This document shows positions 22,573 to 24,838 of a DNA stretch of 24,838 nt, one piece after another (position 1 is the stretch's first letter; each line of letters opens with the position of its first letter). Under the pieces are notes generated by a model that did not search any database, was not told the DNA's origin, and worked only from the letters and a program-made list of their open reading frames with translations. Source of the stretch: an uncultured Bacilli bacterium. Lineage in GTDB: Bacteria > Bacillota_I > Bacilli_A > RF39 > UBA660. The translations under genes were made by a program, and so were the position numbers. The stretch covers positions 1 to 24,838 of the forward strand of contig CAKOMS010000011.1 of NCBI GenBank assembly GCA_934096735.1. The letters run 5' to 3'.

Positions 22573-22690
22573 ATTTATTACCTATATAAAATGCAATAAT
22601 AGGTTTAACAATATCAAATAGTAAATTAAAATCTAATTGTTCAAAAGAATTAATTAAATCTTCTATAGCATATTTATCATTCTTACTCAT
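22559..22690 (-). CDS. 43-residue small protein upstream of the 22339-22572 gene
   Basis: ATG 22690, stop 22559. Sequence in parts: M-S-K-N-D-K-Y-A-I-E-D-L-I-N, then S-F-E-Q-L-D-F-N-L-L-F-D-I-V, then K-P-I-I-A-F-Y-I-G-N-K-C. It has an amphipathic, helical look. The start overlaps the stop of the DUF1292 gene (22683-22685), and a weak GGAG lies 10 bp upstream. It is not known to me. Tight packing on both sides argues for a real gene, but its size leaves doubt. Confidence 0.5.
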   Translation of the reverse strand: MSKNDKYAIEDLINSFEQLDFNLLFDIVKPIIAFYIGNKCVNA

Positions 22691-22939
22691 TATTTTCTAA
22701 ATCTCCAAGTCTTTTTTCAATTTCATTCCATTCTTCTTGAGTTAGAATTAAATCAAACTTACTATTATCATCAGGATAAAAAATATTAGCAAAAACATTT
22801 AATTTACCATTATTTTCACTATTATCTGTATAAACAATATAATATTTATTAGTTTTCATCCATTTAAAAATCAATAAAATTTCATATTCTTTTTCATTAC
22901 CATTGTTATCAACTATTTTAAAATTTTTTTATCATTCAT
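22683..22939 (-). CDS. DUF1292 (YrzB-like) protein, apparent single-base frameshift near the 5' end
   Basis: The clear part, 63 codons up to 22874, contains Y-I-V-Y-T-D-N-S-E-N-N-G-K-L-N-V-F-A and L-T-Q-E-E-W-N-E-I-E-K-R-L, typical of DUF1292. The natural start is ATG 22939, with a strong SD (GAGGTGGTGGAG region) and an extended -10 promoter. From it the frame runs M-N-D-K-K and stops at once, because a run of seven A (complement of 22924-22930) leaves it one base short. With eight A it would read on as M-N-D-K-K-N-F-K-I-V-D-N-N-G-N-E-K-E into the body, a normal DUF1292 start. This is an assembly error, a true lesion, or a slippage site. It heads the SRP operon. Confidence 0.7.
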
Positions 22940-22955
22940 TTTCTCCACCACCTCA

Positions 22956-22964
22956 ATTATAACA
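22956..22964 (-). promoter_or_regulatory. Extended -10 promoter of the SRP operon
   Basis: TGTTATAAT (complement of 22956-22964), with the SD following 2-5 bp later. No strong -35. It is back to back with the ribonuclease J promoter. Confidence 0.5.
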
Positions 22965-22983
22965 TAAAGACTATTACAAAATA

Positions 22984-23012
22984 TAGACAAACACACAATT
23001 ATAGTGTATAAT
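22984..23012 (+). promoter_or_regulatory. Promoter of the ribonuclease J gene
   Basis: TAGACA (22984-22989), a 17-bp spacer, and perfect TATAAT (23007-23012). The leader would be about 40 nt and holds a weak A/T hairpin near 23020. Confidence 0.7.
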
Positions 23013-23057
23013 TATAAGTAGTTAAAAAACTTTTTTTATTTAAGAAAGAGGGAAATT

Positions 23058-24734
23058 ATGAAAGAAAACAGTGCTACTAGTATTGTAGCTTTAGGTGGTC
23101 TTGGTGAAGTAGGAAAAAACATGTATGTTGTTACTCACGAGGACGAAATAATTATTATTGATGCTGGTGTTATGTTTCCAGAAGTTGGACTTCTTGGCGT
23201 TGATTATGTTATTCAAGATGTAACATATTTAAAACAAAACGAAAGTAAAATTAAAGGACTTTTTATCACTCATGGACATGAAGATCATATCGGAGGAATA
23301 CCTTTTTTACTTAATCAAGTTAAAATACCGGTAATTTATGCTCCAAAAATAGCAAAAGACTTAATAACAAAGAAACTTGAAGAAAGAGAAATAAAATATG
23401 ATAACATTGAAATTATCAATAAAGATTTAGTTGTTAAATATAAACATTTATGGTTAGAATTTGTAAATACAACACACTCAATTCCAGATAGTTTTGCTAT
23501 AGTTATACATACTCCAAATGGTGTTATTTTTGAAACAGGAGATTTTAAATTTGACCTAACTCCAATCGGACCAATGGCTGATATTCACAAAATGGCTGAA
23601 CTTGGAAAAAAAGGTGTTACTCTTTTGTTAAGTGATTCAACTAACGCATTATCTACAGGTTTTTCAAATAGTGAATCAGTTGTTGACGGAACTTTAAATG
23701 ATATTATAGGAAGACATGTAGGAAGAGTAATAATCGCAACATTTGCATCAAATATTTATAGAATTAAACATATTGTTGAAACATGTAAAAAATACAACAG
23801 AAAAATTATAACTTTTGGAAGAAGTATGGAAACAAGTATTGAACTTGCTTTAAATAATGGTCTTATAAAAGATAAATCAATATTTATTGATAATAAAGCA
23901 GCAAAAAGTTTAAAAAGAACTGAAATATGTATTTTATGTACTGGTAGTCAAGGTGAACCACTAGCAGCATTATCAAGAATTGCAAATGGAACTCATAAAC
24001 AAATATCACTATTACCAGATGATTTAGTAATATTTTCATCAAGTCCAATACCAGGAAATGCAGAAAGTATAAATAAAATAATTAATAAAATCTACTTAAA
24101 AGGTGTTAAGGTATTTACTAATACAGAATTCAGTGACATCCATACATCTGGACATGCAAAACTAGAAGAATTAAAATGGATGCTTAGAATTATTAAACCA
24201 AAATATTTCATGCCAATGCACGGTGAATTTAGAATGTTAAAACAACATACTAATATAGCAGAATCTTGTGATATTCCAATTGAAAATACTTTTATATGTG
24301 GAAATGGAGACGTACTTCTTTTAAAAGATGGCGTTGTAACAAGAGGAGAGACAATCCAAGCAGGTGATGTTTATGTTGACGGATCAAGAGTAGGTGACGT
24401 TGGATCAGTTGTTATAAAAGATAGAAAATTAATGAGTCAAGATGGTATACTTATTACAATTTTAAATATTAATACTTTAACAAGAAAGTTATTAATAAAA
24501 CCAAATGTAACTGCAAGAGGATTTGTACTTGTTAATGAAAATCAAGAACTTATGAATAAAATCGAACATAAAATTGGCGATATTGTAAATAACTTCTTAA
24601 AAAATTCTATTTATAATTATACGGATTTAAAAAATCAAATTATTTTAGAACTACTCCCATTTATTAATGAACTTACTGGAAGAAGACCAATAATATTACC
24701 AGTTATAATGGAAGTTAATAAGAAAGAAGATTAA
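23058..24734 (+). CDS. rnj: Ribonuclease J
   Basis: A metallo-beta-lactamase/beta-CASP RNase with 5'-3' exo- and endonuclease activity in mRNA decay and rRNA maturation. It is 558 aa. It has G-G-L-G-E-V-G-K-N-M-Y near the N-terminus, H72-G-H-E-D-H77 (metal site), H140 in T-T-H-S-I-P-D-S, and D162 in E-T-G-D-F-K-F-D. The beta-CASP part follows, with F-A-S-N-I-Y-R and P-M-H-G-E-F-R-M-L. A C-terminal domain spans about 460-558. Catalytic residues are all present. SD AGAGGG. With no paralogue in view, J1 versus J2 cannot be decided. Confidence 0.95.
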   Translation: MKENSATSIVALGGLGEVGKNMYVVTHEDEIIIIDAGVMFPEVGLLGVDYVIQDVTYLKQNESKIKGLFITHGHEDHIGGIPFLLNQVKIPVIYAPKIAKDLITKKLEEREIKYDNIEIINKDLVVKYKHLWLEFVNTTHSIPDSFAIVIHTPNGVIFETGDFKFDLTPIGPMADIHKMAELGKKGVTLLLSDSTNALSTGFSNSESVVDGTLNDIIGRHVGRVIIATFASNIYRIKHIVETCKKYNRKIITFGRSMETSIELALNNGLIKDKSIFIDNKAAKSLKRTEICILCTGSQGEPLAALSRIANGTHKQISLLPDDLVIFSSSPIPGNAESINKIINKIYLKGVKVFTNTEFSDIHTSGHAKLEELKWMLRIIKPKYFMPMHGEFRMLKQHTNIAESCDIPIENTFICGNGDVLLLKDGVVTRGETIQAGDVYVDGSRVGDVGSVVIKDRKLMSQDGILITILNINTLTRKLLIKPNVTARGFVLVNENQELMNKIEHKIGDIVNNFLKNSIYNYTDLKNQIILELLPFINELTGRRPIILPVIMEVNKKED

Positions 24735-24760
24735 GATTGTAGCATTTACAATCTTTTTTA
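24733..24760 (+). terminator. Rho-independent terminator of rnj
   Basis: AAGATTGTA-GCATT-TACAATCTT: a perfect 9-bp stem (24733-24755) beginning in the stop codon, followed by T residues. Confidence 0.88.
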
Positions 24761-24779
24761 ATGCGATAATTTATAATAA

Positions 24780-24838
24780 CAAGTGCAACACTTGAGATTT
24801 TAATAAAAAAGTTCATATATTACTCATGATATAATGTT
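24780..24838 (+). promoter_or_regulatory. Hairpin and possible -10 box at the right edge
   Basis: CAAGTG-CAA-CACTTG (24780-24794) is a perfect 6-bp hairpin. A TATAAT box lies at the end of the window (about 24830-24836) with a poor -35. It may serve a gene beyond the edge. Confidence 0.3.

Noticed and set aside
23018..23040. Attenuator-like hairpin AGTT-AAAA-AACT with T run before ribonuclease J
   Set aside because: A four-bp A/T-rich stem is too weak to call a terminator; such strings arise by chance in this DNA.
1..24838. UGA-as-tryptophan code of mycoplasmas
   Set aside because: Tryptophans in mtaB, glmS, ffh-region and other conserved proteins are encoded by TGG, and genes read through fully with the standard code.
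1..24838. CRISPR array, insertion sequence, or DGR reverse transcriptase/template in the window
   Set aside because: No regularly spaced repeats, no transposase, and no reverse transcriptase among the reading frames. No second copy of the GC island was found by eye.

Overview
The window is AT-rich DNA (about a quarter G+C by eye) from a low-GC Firmicutes/Tenericutes-type bacterium. It uses the standard code: TGG encodes Trp and TGA is not read as Trp. The conserved genes (ftsY-ylxM-ffh, ysxC, der, efp, rpmG, ribonuclease J, glmS with a glmS ribozyme, nfo beside a DUF2624 gene) are Bacilli-like. The surface proteins (SipW-type signal peptides, scattered prepilins, proteins with a 'W-[RK]-[IM]-V-R ... 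GNGT ... PY' architecture) suggest an uncultured gut lineage near RF39/Erysipelotrichia. That placement is an inference.

Layout, left to right. 1-480: the 5' end of a RhuM-family gene and a spacer with an mtaB terminator. 482-2348: mtaB and an unknown membrane-anchored acidic protein. 2481-5880: two related surface proteins. 5915-8623: rpmG-efp and a class B penicillin-binding protein. 8691-9844: DUF2624 and endonuclease IV, convergent. 9912-11498: two prepilins, one with an Ig-like end. 11583-12386: a ZIP metal transporter. 12439-13906: two tandem SipW-type secreted paralogues. 14065-16404: operon ysxC - prepilin - der. 16521-17651: an HEYSH metallopeptidase. 17674-19600: glmS and its ribozyme. 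19691-22939: the SRP operon (DUF1292, two small genes, ftsY, ylxM, ffh). 23058-24734: ribonuclease J.

The most striking locus is 3880-5791. The surface-protein gene there has two independent diversity signatures. First, a run of ten G lies just after a well-placed start codon (ATG at 5791, SD GGAGG) and puts that ATG out of frame with the 626-codon body; nine or twelve G would restore the frame. This is the layout of a phase-variation switch. Second, the 3' end carries a roughly 100-bp island of 58% G+C in which 25 consecutive codons include 14 ending in C and none ending in A. It lies between a W-L-L-S-P motif and G-A-R-P-A, followed at once by a GC-rich stretch. This is what a variable region of a diversity-generating retroelement (DGR) looks like. 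No reverse transcriptase or template repeat is in the window, so the element would act from elsewhere.

Much of the rest of the window also serves the cell surface: three prepilins, two SipW-type proteins, a second surface protein of related design with no GC island, a transpeptidase and glmS for wall precursor supply. Several genes have a TATAAT -10 box directly abutting the Shine-Dalgarno sequence, implying very short leaders.
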